Assembly: GCA_905235135.1 (NCBI GenBank)
Contig: CAJOKR010000035.1
Span: 1 to 56,905, forward strand
Direction: 5' to 3'
DNA: 56,905 nt
Source: an uncultured Bacteroidales bacterium
Lineage (GTDB): Bacteria > Bacteroidota > Bacteroidia > Bacteroidales > WCHB1-69
In this document: piece after piece, positions 18,322 to 26,228 of the stretch
How positions within the stretch are numbered: the stretch's first letter is position 1
Layout of the letters: every line of letters starts with the position of its first letter
Position numbers and translations under genes: made by a program
The notes under the pieces: generated by a model
Seen by the model: the letters and a program-made list of their open reading frames with translations, nothing else
Told to the model about the DNA's origin: nothing
Database searches by the model: none

Positions 18322-18945
18322 TCAAGCTGTACCCCACCCCTGCGTGCCGAAACCCAGCTCGAAATTGGCGGCGTTGTCTTTGCCGACGGAGATGCCGAAA
18401 AATGTGATGTGCGAGGAAGGCATAGCAAAGAATCTTCCGTAGTCAACGGAGAACCAGCCTCCGCCGGCCGAATCCAGGTCGGGAAGCTTGTCGTTGCTGG
18501 CAATGCGGAAGGTGACACCTACGGCCGCCCCAAAATACAATGCACAGTATTTGAACCGCTTGTACGTAAAGCGATACTGCGGCTCCAACGACCAAAAGGT
18601 AAAGAATCCTGAATGGTCATTCACGTAGTATTTGTCCACTATCTTGCTGAACAGCAATGTAGATACAACACCCAAGCTCTGACGCTCCGTGAAATGATAT
18701 CGGTAGGAAAGTGAAAAGGTTCCGATATTATACTGGATAATCTTATTGTTTTCACCCTTATATCCATTATAAAAGACAGGAAGCACTTCCGATAAGGCAT
18801 AAAAAAGGGTTGGCTGTGAGAAAGCACCGACGGATATGCCGATTTCATGGCGGCGGAAACCCGACGGCTGCTGCTCGTTTTCTTGACCGGAAATCTGCCA
18901 GCAAAAGAGCATCAACATGCTGGCAACAATTATCTTTTTATTCAT
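18322..18945 (-). CDS. Putative outer-membrane beta-barrel protein
   Basis: 207 residues with a signal peptide (MNKKIIVASMLMLFCWQISG then QE). The rest is rich in aromatic residues and alternating strands (IGTFSLSYRYHFTERQSLG, LEPQYRFTYKRFKYCALYFG, ITFFGISVG), consistent with a small barrel, though the C-terminus lacks the usual terminal aromatic. I recognise no family. It starts 14 bases after the FISUMP lipoprotein gene and is the last gene of the lytTR-FISUMP-barrel unit. Confidence 0.6.
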   Translation of the reverse strand: MNKKIIVASMLMLFCWQISGQENEQQPSGFRRHEIGISVGAFSQPTLFYALSEVLPVFYNGYKGENNKIIQYNIGTFSLSYRYHFTERQSLGVVSTLLFSKIVDKYYVNDHSGFFTFWSLEPQYRFTYKRFKYCALYFGAAVGVTFRIASNDKLPDLDSAGGGWFSVDYGRFFAMPSSHITFFGISVGKDNAANFELGFGTQGWGTA

Positions 18946-18959
18946 AACGTTGGTTTAAG

Positions 18960-19673
18960 TTATTCATTTCGGACACAGCGTACGGAAGCGGCAGGGAAAT
19001 GGCCGCCGTAACACCAGAATTCGTATTGGAAGTTGCTGTAATAATCCAATACGGCCATATCATAATGATGGAGTACCGGCGGATGGGAAGCGTCGGTTTC
19101 ATATACGGTTGAAGTCCAAAAAGATGCAACGGGTTTGCTGTACGAATAGTACTCCATTTTCCGGGATGGAAGGGCGGAAAACGCAAAACTGTTGATCTCC
19201 TCCAGATTGTGAATGCCGTTTGTGTCGGGTCCCCATCCCACAGTCGCGCAAAGAGCACCGACCACATCGCCCGTGAACTGTTCCACATACCGGCTCAATA
19301 TCAGCCACTCGTATCGAGAGGGCAGATGCCAACCTTCAGGACAGACTCCCTGAACGCTGCCTGAGGCGTCATTGCTTTGCGACCCGCCCAAAGCGGCCGC
19401 TTTGTCGATGTAAAGGTAGCCGTACTCTTCAGGCGCATTGAAAGGCTCTTCAACCAAATAGTAGTCATTTTCACCTAACGGCGTGCCGTCGGCATAATGC
19501 GTTGTGCGAAGGTTTTCTTTCATCCAGACTTGCTTGCCGATTTGCACAGCGTTGTATGTATTTCCGTCATAGTCGGTGACAGCGTTCTCTATGACGATAA
19601 CCACAGGCTCCTTCTCTCGGCAGGATGCGAATAGAAAAAGCACTAAAACGAAAAAGAACAGATAATTCTTCAT
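18960..19673 (-). CDS. FISUMP-domain lipoprotein
   Basis: 237 residues from the ATG at 19673 (an upstream TTG is less likely). A lipoprotein signal (LFLFASC) predicts lipidation at Cys. From about residue 35 the FISUMP domain follows: DYDGNTYNAVQIGKQVWMK, ENLRTTHYADG, CPEGWHLPSRYEW, FSALPSRK, and the end ASVRCVRNE. The domain was first noted as a major paralogous family in Fibrobacter succinogenes and is common in Bacteroidota surface proteins; its biochemical function is not settled. It lies between the LytTR regulator (36 bases) and a barrel protein (14 bases), and a second FISUMP protein is at 32545. Confidence 0.85.
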   Translation of the reverse strand: MKNYLFFFVLVLFLFASCREKEPVVIVIENAVTDYDGNTYNAVQIGKQVWMKENLRTTHYADGTPLGENDYYLVEEPFNAPEEYGYLYIDKAAALGGSQSNDASGSVQGVCPEGWHLPSRYEWLILSRYVEQFTGDVVGALCATVGWGPDTNGIHNLEEINSFAFSALPSRKMEYYSYSKPVASFWTSTVYETDASHPPVLHHYDMAVLDYYSNFQYEFWCYGGHFPAASVRCVRNE

Positions 19674-19709
19674 GTCCAAATATTTTTTTATTGTCTTATG
19701 AGAACTGAA

Positions 19710-20783
19710 TTATGAAAAGGGCGAATCGCCCACCACGTAGTATCCTCCCGACTTCTTGCTGCCGCGGTATTCGATCAGTCCCTGCCGTTTGAGGTCGGAG
19801 AGGCAGCGGTCGAGGGTGGTTTTTGGGTAGGAGGTGTGCGCGATGATTTCCGTGGAGCGGCAGCCGGGGTGCTCGCGGATGTAGTTGAGCACGGTGTCGA
19901 GCTTGCCCTGGGGCGGCACGGACGGGCTCCGTTTGGCCTTCCCCTCCTTGCTGTCCGGCTGTGCGGCTTCCGTGTCCGCCTGGTCCGCACGCAGGTGCTC
20001 GGCAATGGCGGCGGCCGCCTGGGGGTGCCGTTGGGTGTCCAGGTCGAAGGCGAGGGGTGCCTCCGTGTCAGACATGTTCTTCATCACCACCGTCTTCCCG
20101 TCGCATGAGGCGATGTGCCGGAAAGGGACGATGACGGAAGGGGAGATGCGCACAAACTCCTCATCGCCAAGATGTTGGCTCAGATATTTGATGGTGCAGT
20201 AGCGGGTGTATTTGATGCCGTCCACCGTATGGACATCCGTCTCGTTCCCGTTCTTCTGGCAATAGAGAATATCGTCGGCGGGGATGTGCCGGCAGTTGTT
20301 GTCGTCGTCGCACACGTCAATCATCCGGGCGTACTGGTAAACCACCTTCACCTCCGTCTCCAAGGACTGCCGCAGCTGCTTCCGTTCCCGTAACATATAG
20401 GGGAAGAAGTTGAAAGCGAGATTGCGGCTGAAGACCAGGAACAGGAGCTTGGTGAAATAATGGAATGCTCCTATCTCTTTGATCCACAATGCATGGCATT
20501 GCGAGATGAGCGAGTAGCCCAAGGCCAGCTCAACGGCTCCCGCCACAAGGCAGGCCGCGACGACTGAAAGCCAATACAGCGAAGTGTGGCCCCGATAGAG
20601 TTTCGGGTAGAGGATATAATAGTTGGCATACAAGGTGGCCAGCAGCAGCAGTCCCGAACAAAACTCCTTGGTCGCACTGCCCAGATAGGGCCGGAGGAAT
20701 GCGTTCCTTGAAAAGAACCACAGCAGAGCGATGCAAAACAGGATGTTCAGCAGGATGGTGACGATGGTGTTCCGGTGTTTCAT
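19710..20783 (-). CDS. Membrane-anchored LytTR regulator with C-terminal winged helix
   Basis: 357 residues. Residues 1-130 or so hold four hydrophobic segments (ILLNILFCIALLWFF, LLLLATLYANYYILYP, VVAACLVAGAVELALGYSL, KLLFLVFSRNLAFNFFPYM). A short helix (RERKQLRQSLETEVKV) leads to a LytTR-type DNA-binding domain (about 145-235: HIPADDILYCQKNGNETDVH, IKYLSQHLGDEEFVRISPS, PFRHIASCDG). A charged linker ends in a winged helix (about 293-350: KLDTVLNYIREHPGCRSTEI, TTLDRCLSDLKRQGLIEYRG). Two DNA-binding modules on one membrane anchor are unusual. It heads a unit with FISUMP and barrel genes and faces a T9SS exoprotein gene whose promoter carries LytTR-like direct repeats. Confidence 0.78.
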   Translation of the reverse strand: MKHRNTIVTILLNILFCIALLWFFSRNAFLRPYLGSATKEFCSGLLLLATLYANYYILYPKLYRGHTSLYWLSVVAACLVAGAVELALGYSLISQCHALWIKEIGAFHYFTKLLFLVFSRNLAFNFFPYMLRERKQLRQSLETEVKVVYQYARMIDVCDDDNNCRHIPADDILYCQKNGNETDVHTVDGIKYTRYCTIKYLSQHLGDEEFVRISPSVIVPFRHIASCDGKTVVMKNMSDTEAPLAFDLDTQRHPQAAAAIAEHLRADQADTEAAQPDSKEGKAKRSPSVPPQGKLDTVLNYIREHPGCRSTEIIAHTSYPKTTLDRCLSDLKRQGLIEYRGSKKSGGYYVVGDSPFS

Positions 20784-20805
20784 AACAATGTTGTTTGATT
20801 ACGGT

Positions 20806-20845
20806 GGCAAAGATAGTCATTTTTATTCCTCCGTTGTACCCTCTC
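20806..20845 (-). promoter_or_regulatory. Promoter of the LytTR regulator unit
   Basis: Minus-strand TATCTTTG (complement of 20808-20815), 25 bases upstream of the ATG. Confidence 0.72.
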
Positions 20846-20855
20846 ATGGCCTTAT

Positions 20856-20881
20856 TGCCCCAAAAAGCGCCGTTTGGGGCA
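20856..20881. promoter_or_regulatory. Inverted repeat TGCCCCAAA / TTTGGGGCA
   Basis: Nine-base arms at 20856-20864 and 20873-20881, eight bases apart, upstream of the LytTR gene. The TTTGGGGCA half matches the core of the direct repeats at 20962-21003, suggesting one binding protein for both. Confidence 0.6.
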
Positions 20882-20961
20882 TTATCTTGCGAACTGTGGA
20901 TAATTTACTGGTTGTCAAGTGCCTGAGCACTCCGCACGACTGCCGAATATGGGCGACACGT

Positions 20962-21003
20962 CACATTTTTGCCGTGGGGCAACACATTTTTGCTTTGGGG
21001 CAT
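20962..21003 (+). promoter_or_regulatory. Two tandem 21-base direct repeats, probable LytTR operator
   Basis: Repeat one is 20962-20982 and repeat two 20983-21003. Both begin CACATTTTTGC and contain GGGGCA, differing at four positions. The 21-base period (two helical turns) and location just upstream of the -33 region match the known layout of LytTR target sites. Confidence 0.65.
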
Positions 21004-21006
21004 AAA

Positions 21007-21034
21007 ATTGTTCGGAAAATTGGTTGTATCTTTG
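21007..21034 (+). promoter_or_regulatory. Promoter of the T9SS exoprotein gene
   Basis: TATCTTTG at 21027-21034 with TTG at 21008-21010, immediately downstream of the direct repeats. The leader to the ATG is about 120 bases. Confidence 0.75.
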
Positions 21035-21048
21035 CCGCCGGAAAAGTA

Positions 21049-21112
21049 GTTTCAGGTTTCAGGTTTCAAGTTTCATGGCAACCCTGAAACATGAAACTTG
21101 AAACTTGAAACT
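21049..21112. repeat. Heptamer arrays in inverted pair (leader hairpin)
   Basis: Four GTTTCAG/GTTTCAA/GTTTCAT units (21049-21076) face four TGAAACA/TGAAACT units (21085-21112), forming an imperfect hairpin with 28-base arms in the 5' leader. Confidence 0.88.
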
Positions 21113-21130
21113 AAACTATTCCCTACTCCC

Positions 21131-21160
21131 TTAAACCTTAAACCCTAAACCTTAAACCCT
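21131..21160. repeat. Heptamer array (TTAAACC) abutting a start codon
   Basis: TTAAACC, TTAAACC, CTAAACC, TTAAACC, then CT and the ATG at 21161. Confidence 0.92.
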
Positions 21161-23183
21161 ATGAAAAAACAACTCCCCCTTTTCGTGGCCACCCTCGCCA
21201 CCCTTTTCATCACCCTCGCCGCCTCCGCCCAAGGCGAGTGGAAGTGGGCGCATTACTGGAGCGGGACAGACGGCTTAAGTAATGCATACTATAATACAAT
21301 CACCAACACCGCTTTCGATGAGGATGGAAACTTTTATGTTTATGGGAGTATGGGAGGGACTCCCGTGTATGACGGAATTAACCTCCAATTCGTTAACAAT
21401 GCACAAGTGCTAAACAATGGCGAACGCTCAATTCTGTTGGCAAAGTTTGACACCTCGGGAAATATGCTATGGTATAAGGTGGTGAAAAGTAGTGCGGAAA
21501 TGGCATACCCCTTATGGATGGAGGTCAGGGACAACAAAGTCCATATTGCAGGAAACTGCGCCTTTTACGGTAGCTATTCCGATGATTGGTTGTACTATTT
21601 GGACACACTTGTTTACAAATATGAACTCAATAACATTCCCGAAGAACAACAGGAACTTCCCTTTAAGCCCTACCACAGGTGGACTTTCTTTGCCCAATTG
21701 GATTTGGACGGTAATCTGTTGGAGGACCATTTTGTGGAAACCTATTCGAGAGATTCGCATTTTAACGGAATAGATTCTATACGACGTAATATGCCTTTGT
21801 GCATGCCCGCGATTAGCCCTGTCCACATCGGCAATGACGGGAGTGTCTTTGTCTATACCTTTATCCAGTATAAAGGATATGAAGACCAACCTTATACGAT
21901 AGTTGTTGACGGTGACTCTAACAAAACATATAACCTGTATCTCCCAGGCAATGCAAATGCTTCTATTGAAATAAACATTATATAAATTCTCATCCAATTA
22001 TGAGTTAGACTTTGCAAAACCTCTTATCATTGAAACAGATGGCATTGCACCTGTCGCAGGCTATCCAGAAGGTGACTATGTCAAATATTTGTTCTATCCA
22101 TATTTACAGGGAATGTCGTTTGACGAAAACGATAATATGTTCGTCTCCGGTTATTTTCAATTAGCCCAATGTATTCCAGGTTTTGGGGGTGAATTAAATC
22201 AATATCCTGTGCATTTGTGGTGGGATAGTACGCATTGTGCCACTATTAACGATGTCTCGTCCGCTGAATATTGTAATTTTATCATAAAATACAATACGGA
22301 TGGTTCTCCGTTATGGAGTAACCAGATATTTACTACGAAAAATAATAACGATGATGGATATGCAAGAGTGGAATGGTATGGTAACGCATTGTATGACAAT
22401 TCAACATATGTACTTGGTAATGCCGGATACGATGAAAACAGCCTGATATATTTTGATGACGGAGAGCATTTGGAACAATTTCAAGGGATTCATTCTAATA
22501 CTTGTTTCTTTGCAAAATATAACGCAATCACAGGCGAGTATATCAATCATGGTATCGTACCTGCAGAAAATGTTACGGGAAGCAGAACACCAGCTGTTGT
22601 AAAAAATCGAGTCTTTGCTTTTTCACGTTGTAATAACACTCTTGAATATTGGTTGTCAACGTGGCAGGATAACGGTCAGTTTATTAGTGTTGAAAATTCG
22701 GCACATAGCTCGGATTTGATCAAAATGAATCAAAGTTTAGGTGTTTATGCTAATGAAAATGGAAACATTATCGTATCGTTATTAGCTACTTCTCCCGTAA
22801 CTTTTGGCAACAATTTGCACGTAAATTGCCCATCGGGGCATTCCAACGCGGTATTCGCCCTCTACCACAATCCCGAGTTCACCCAGCCTTTCGTCCCCGA
22901 CGACTCCGTGGGCATCGACGAGTACTACCAGAACCGCGAACGCGAGATCTACCTCTATCCCAACCCCACGGACGGACATACCACCGTGTGCGGCTACATG
23001 TACGGCTACCGCAGCATCGAGCTGCTCGACCTCCAGGGCCGCAAACTGGCCACCCTCCTGGATTCGCCCCACGGCACGTCCCTGCCCGAAATCGACCTCT
23101 CGCCCTATCCCTCCGGCACATACCTCGTGAAAATCAACTTCGAGCGAGGGGTGAGCGTGGTGAGGAAGGTAATTAAGAATTAA
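21161..23183 (+). pseudogene. T9SS-type exoprotein with one-base frameshift and mosaic composition
   Basis: The first part (21161-21985) has a signal peptide (FVATLATLFITLAASAQ), then beta-propeller-like text (TAFDEDGNFYVYGSMGG, LLAKFDTSGNMLWYKVV). The frame breaks near 21975-21985. Reading one base out, YKFSSNYELDFAKPL and MSFDENDNMFVSGYF continue to a T9SS type A sorting domain (IYLYPNPTDGHTTV, SIELLDLQGRKLATLL, YPSGTYLVKINFERG). Total 674 codons plus one base fits a single inserted base. The signal and sorting regions are GC-rich like neighbours, whereas the passenger (about 21260-22820) is clearly AT-rich, suggesting an acquired or exchanged passenger. Intact function would be a secreted surface protein. 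Stop and last residues (VIKN) come from a heptamer array. Confidence 0.75.
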
Positions 23184-23212
23184 GAATGCAGAATTAAGAA
23201 TAATGAATGATG
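23171..23212. repeat. Heptamer array, six units of AATTAAG type
   Basis: AATTAAG, AATTAAG, AATGCAG, AATTAAG, AATAATG, AATGATG. The second unit supplies the stop codon of the exoprotein. Confidence 0.93.
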
Positions 23213-23239
23213 AGGCGTGAAATACGAGGAAAAGAATTG

Positions 23240-23268
23240 CAGCGAATTGGAAAAAATGTATCTTTGCC
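23240..23268 (+). promoter_or_regulatory. Promoter of the toxin-antitoxin pair
   Basis: TATCTTTG at 23259-23266, about 76 bases before the antitoxin start. Confidence 0.7.
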
Positions 23269-23341
23269 GAATCGAAATGCGGCATCCGTATGTGATTCGT
23301 TGCCGCATTCATAAAAGGAACACGTATTAAAGACAAGAATT

Positions 23342-23533
23342 ATGGAAGACATTGTATTATCCATTCCCTCAGCGGATTACAGTTTCTTTGAGGCATTGGC
23401 CGCCCGGATGGGCTGGTCCGTCCGCACACGTCGCGCATCCGTGGAGCGTTTTCTCGAATCCTGCCCGAAAACCCCGCAAATGACTGACGAGGAAATAGCC
23501 GATGAAGTGAACGCAGTACGCTACGGGAAATGA
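23342..23533 (+). CDS. Antitoxin-like small protein partner of PIN toxin
   Basis: 63 residues: MEDIVLSIPSADYSFFEAL, then LAARMGWSVRTRR and a C-terminal ERFLESCPKTPQMTDEEIAD segment. The acidic C-terminal part (MTDEEIADEVNAVRYGK) is typical of small antitoxins that wrap around a PIN partner. The stop overlaps the toxin start by the ATGA arrangement, a strong sign of a coupled pair. I cannot place it in a named antitoxin family with confidence. Confidence 0.75.
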   Translation: MEDIVLSIPSADYSFFEALAARMGWSVRTRRASVERFLESCPKTPQMTDEEIADEVNAVRYGK

Positions 23534-23943
23534 AAATTCTGTTTGACACCAACCTTTGGATATCCTTCATGATTGGCAAACGCCTCGCATCCATCAAGGA
23601 GGTGCTTTGCCGCCATGATGTGGAGGTGTATGTCTGTGAACAGCTGTTGGATGAAATCCGCATGGTCATTTCACGCCCCAAATTCGACAACATCATTCCC
23701 CTGGAAACCCGCCGCCGTTTTTTCGAAATGGTGTATGATGTCTGCTATTTTACGGACATAACCGTGGATGCGGCTTCGCCTATTCGTGACATCAAAGACC
23801 TTTACCTGTTGTCGATGGCCGAAAGTGTGCCCGTGGATTACATCGTCAGCGGCGACAAAGACCTTACTGAACTTGGCGAGCACAGAGGCATCCCGATATT
23901 GACATACAATCAGTTGTTGGCTTTGTTGCAACCTGCAACATGA
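23530..23943 (+). CDS. PIN-domain toxin (putative ribonuclease of a toxin-antitoxin system)
   Basis: 137 residues. The N-terminal MKILFDTNLWISFMIGKR carries the first catalytic Asp; the Glu in EQLLDEIRMVISRPKF and the Asp residues in IRDIKDLYLLSMAES and DYIVSGDKDLTELGE complete the acidic cluster of a PIN nuclease. It fits the putative PIN-family toxin group (COG1569-like). PIN toxins cleave RNA, often tRNA or mRNA. The pair sits between two copies of a 62-base sequence from the exoprotein 3' end, as if inserted there. Confidence 0.85.
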   Translation: MKILFDTNLWISFMIGKRLASIKEVLCRHDVEVYVCEQLLDEIRMVISRPKFDNIIPLETRRRFFEMVYDVCYFTDITVDAASPIRDIKDLYLLSMAESVPVDYIVSGDKDLTELGEHRGIPILTYNQLLALLQPAT

Positions 23944-23953
23944 CACGCCCTTC

Positions 23954-24015
23954 TATCCCTCCGGCACGTACCTCGTGAAGATCAACTTCGAGCGAAGGGT
24001 GAGCGTGGTGAGGAA
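23954..24015 (+). pseudogene. Fragment of a T9SS sorting domain (duplicate of 23106-23167)
   Basis: 62 bases matching 23106-23167 at 59 positions, encoding YPSGTYLVKINFERRVSVV. No start or upstream part is present. It may be the distal end of a split paralogue or a duplication made when the toxin-antitoxin module arrived. From 24016 to about 24150 I see nothing else. Confidence 0.85.
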
Positions 24016-24154
24016 ATCACCAAAAGATTTGCGAAAATCAGCCCAAGAATCAAGAAAAGACCATCAAGCACAAGTAGAGAAACGCATAACAATCTAAAGC
24101 AACAGTCTGTTATACAAATCATTACATAAACTCAAAAAAAATATCCAAAAGATG

Positions 24155-24183
24155 TTGGCAGAATCAAAAAAAGTGTATTTTTG
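24155..24183 (+). promoter_or_regulatory. Promoter of tRNA-Val
   Basis: TTGG at 24155-24158 and TATTTTTG at 24176-24183, ending 19 bases before the mature tRNA. Confidence 0.75.
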
Positions 24184-24202
24184 CCACCGATTTCAGACAG
24201 AC

Positions 24203-24280
24203 GATCTGTTAGCTCAGTTGGTTTAGAGCGCTTGCTTGACAGGCAAGAGGTCACTGGTTCAAATCCAGTACAGATCACCA
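24203..24280 (+). tRNA. tRNA-Val (anticodon GAC)
   Basis: A complete cloverleaf: acceptor GATCTGT pairs with ACAGATC; D arm with GCTCAGTTGGTTTAGAGC; anticodon stem CTTGC/GCAAG around loop TTGACAG; T arm ACTGG/CCAGT around TTCAAAT; encoded ACCA end. The GAC anticodon reads GUC and GUU valine codons. It has its own promoter and terminator and is a single-gene unit. Confidence 0.96.
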
Positions 24281-24288
24281 AGATATGA

Positions 24289-24321
24289 AAAAGGTCGTGA
24301 TTGATTCACGACCTTTTTTGT
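24289..24321 (+). terminator. Terminator of tRNA-Val
   Basis: AAAGGTCGTGA and TCACGACCTTT pair across a five-base loop, followed by a T-run. Confidence 0.9.
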
Positions 24322-24329
24322 TGATGCCA

Positions 24330-24357
24330 GCAGAGACGCGCCATGGCACGTCTCTAC
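24330..24357. repeat. R2 palindrome (CCATGG core) supplying the mltG stop
   Basis: Imperfect copy of the 28-base palindrome. On the minus strand its GTAGAGACG arm provides the TAG stop of mltG (24354-24356). Confidence 0.88.
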
Positions 24358-25379
24358 CGTTTGATGTTTCTCGCATTCAGCGCGGCGCGGTATCGAGCGG
24401 CGTTGCGGGCGTGCTCGTCGGCGCTGGCCGTGAAATTGTGATAGCCCGAGAAATCCTCCTTGGCACACATGTAGAGGTAGTTGTGATGACGGTAGTGCAA
24501 GACGGAGTCCATCGTTGATGCCTCCGGGATGCGGATCGGGCCGGGCGGCAAACCCGCGTACTTGTAGGTGTTGTATGGCGAATCCACCTGCAGGTCGGCA
24601 TTGAGGATGCGCTTGCGGGCAAAATCGCCAAGGGCGAACTTCACCGTCGGGTCAGACTGCAGCAACACGCCCTTGTTCAAGCGGTTCATGTACAACCCCG
24701 CAATGATGGCCTTCTCCGACGGGCGCATGTTCTCCTCCTCCACAATCGAGGCGAGCGTGGCCACCTGTACCGGTGTCAGCCCAATCTCGTCAGCCGATTT
24801 CTTCCGGCTCTCATCCCAAAACTGCTCGTAATAATGGCTCATCCGGTCGAGGAATTCCTCCGCCGTGATGTCATAGTAAATATCGTAAGTGTTTGGGATG
24901 AAAAGACATACGGCAGTGGTATCCGACAGTCCGAACTTTTGCATATAGCTTCGGTCGTGGAGCAGCGCGGAGAGTTCCTCCGGCTCGAAGAAGAACTTGT
25001 GCCCCACCCTCTCGACGAGCTGGTCGGCCGTGCGCACGTTATTGAAAGTGAACTTCACGGGATAATGCTGCCCGCGACGGAGCAACCGCACCAAATCCAA
25101 GTTCGTGCGGCAGTCGGAAATGTCGTACTTACCGATCCGCATCGTCTTGTATTTCAACGCCTTCGCTGTTTTTCGGAAGGTCTCCTCAGATTTCAGCACC
25201 TCGTATTTGCGCAGGGTGTCCATCACCTGCTCGAAGGTTGCCTCCGGCGGCACAATCACGGTCACATCCTTGTTCCGGACGTTTTCCGCCATGAATGTTT
25301 TGTAGAACAACGCGGCAAACACGCCTGCAACCACGCAGACGCATGCTACAACAATAATGATGATTTTTTTCCTATTCAT
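24354..25379 (-). CDS. mltG: Endolytic transglycosylase MltG
   Basis: 341 residues: one N-terminal membrane helix (IIIIVVACVCVVAGVFAALF), a LysM-like region (VTVIVPPEATFEQVMDTLRK) and a YceG catalytic domain with LASIVEEENMRPSEKAIIAG (catalytic Glu), LLQSDPTVKFAL, SPYNTYKYAGLPPGPI. MltG cuts nascent glycan strands at the inner membrane and so sets strand length. It reads away from the NlpC/P60 gene upstream, with a 48-base gap containing an R2 palindrome. Its stop codon is donated by another R2 copy. Confidence 0.93.
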   Translation of the reverse strand: MNRKKIIIIVVACVCVVAGVFAALFYKTFMAENVRNKDVTVIVPPEATFEQVMDTLRKYEVLKSEETFRKTAKALKYKTMRIGKYDISDCRTNLDLVRLLRRGQHYPVKFTFNNVRTADQLVERVGHKFFFEPEELSALLHDRSYMQKFGLSDTTAVCLFIPNTYDIYYDITAEEFLDRMSHYYEQFWDESRKKSADEIGLTPVQVATLASIVEEENMRPSEKAIIAGLYMNRLNKGVLLQSDPTVKFALGDFARKRILNADLQVDSPYNTYKYAGLPPGPIRIPEASTMDSVLHYRHHNYLYMCAKEDFSGYHNFTASADEHARNAARYRAALNARNIKR

Positions 25380-25403
25380 ATATCACAATCGGTCTCCGTT
25401 TTC

Positions 25404-25431
25404 GTAGAAACGCAAAATTTTGCATCTCTAC
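25404..25431. repeat. R2 palindrome supplying the stop of the NlpC/P60 gene
   Basis: Near-perfect copy (AAAATTTT core). The minus-strand GTAGAGA arm contains the TAG (25428-25430) that ends the upstream gene; the palindrome lies between it and mltG. Confidence 0.9.
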
Positions 25432-26213
25432 ACCCTCACAATCACCCGCAATTGATGTGTGTAACGATGCAAATCCTCGTTGAAGATGCCGGTTTCATCG
25501 ATGCGGTCGATGCGGACGCTGCCGCTGGCGTGGATAATCTGGCTGTCGTCAAGCATCATGCCCACGTGGACGATACGGCCCTCCTCGTTGTGGAAGAAGG
25601 CCAGGTCGCCGAGACGGGCCTCCTGGACGAAGTCGAGGGGCTCACCGTAGGTCACCTGCTGCGAGGCATCGCGGGGCAGCTGGACACCCACTAACGAGTA
25701 AATCAGCTGCACGAAGCCCGAGCAGTCGATACCGAGCGGGGTGCGACCACCCCAGAGATAGGGGGTTCCGAGCAATGACATAGCCAATTTACGTAGCAGC
25801 TCCATACGTTCCACACGGGGAATGTCGGGCACGCCGTCCGCCGGCCACCAGCTTTCCGCATTCGGAAGCATCGCCCGTTCCGAAAACGGACTCCGCTCTG
25901 GATCCGTGACCATCAACGCCCCCATCGTCAACACATTCGGCACCCGCACGCCACTCGTGACGAAGGGAATGCTCAAACGTAACTTATTAACATTCAGGTA
26001 GTCACTAAAACTTTCTGCCGAGAGTTCACGATACTGCTTGCGCTGGATCCAGCCTTCGTAATCGTCGTGGTGGCATCTGACATGCACCCACTCGTCCGAC
26101 GTTTCCAGCACAAGGTAGGTCTCGCCGAACAGGAGTTGACTCACCATTTCGGCACGGTGCGACGGTTCGGCCCGCATAGGGACGACCGTCAAATGACAAA
26201 TTCCTTCTATCAT
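25428..26213 (-). CDS. NlpC/P60 cysteine peptidase with SH3-like N-terminus
   Basis: 261 residues, no signal peptide. The first 65 or so residues are SH3b-like (VVPMRAEPSHRAEMVSQLLF, EWVHVRCHHDDYEGWI). The NlpC/P60 domain has the catalytic Cys in GIDCSGFVQLIYS and histidines in GRIVHVGMML and IIHASGSVRI. Architecture and length match bacterial gamma-D-glutamyl-L-diamino-acid peptidases (YkfC / dipeptidyl-peptidase VI), which recycle murein peptides, probably in the cytoplasm. Upstream lies a tandem hairpin minisatellite shared with the DUF3127 gene 3' end. Confidence 0.88.
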   Translation of the reverse strand: MIEGICHLTVVPMRAEPSHRAEMVSQLLFGETYLVLETSDEWVHVRCHHDDYEGWIQRKQYRELSAESFSDYLNVNKLRLSIPFVTSGVRVPNVLTMGALMVTDPERSPFSERAMLPNAESWWPADGVPDIPRVERMELLRKLAMSLLGTPYLWGGRTPLGIDCSGFVQLIYSLVGVQLPRDASQQVTYGEPLDFVQEARLGDLAFFHNEEGRIVHVGMMLDDSQIIHASGSVRIDRIDETGIFNEDLHRYTHQLRVIVRV

Positions 26214-26228
26214 ATAGTATTTTTTATT

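Noticed and set aside
22089..23183. Second half of the T9SS gene as an independent gene
   Set aside because: It would start at TTG without a signal peptide, whereas the upstream out-of-frame sequence continues the protein and total length fits one inserted base.
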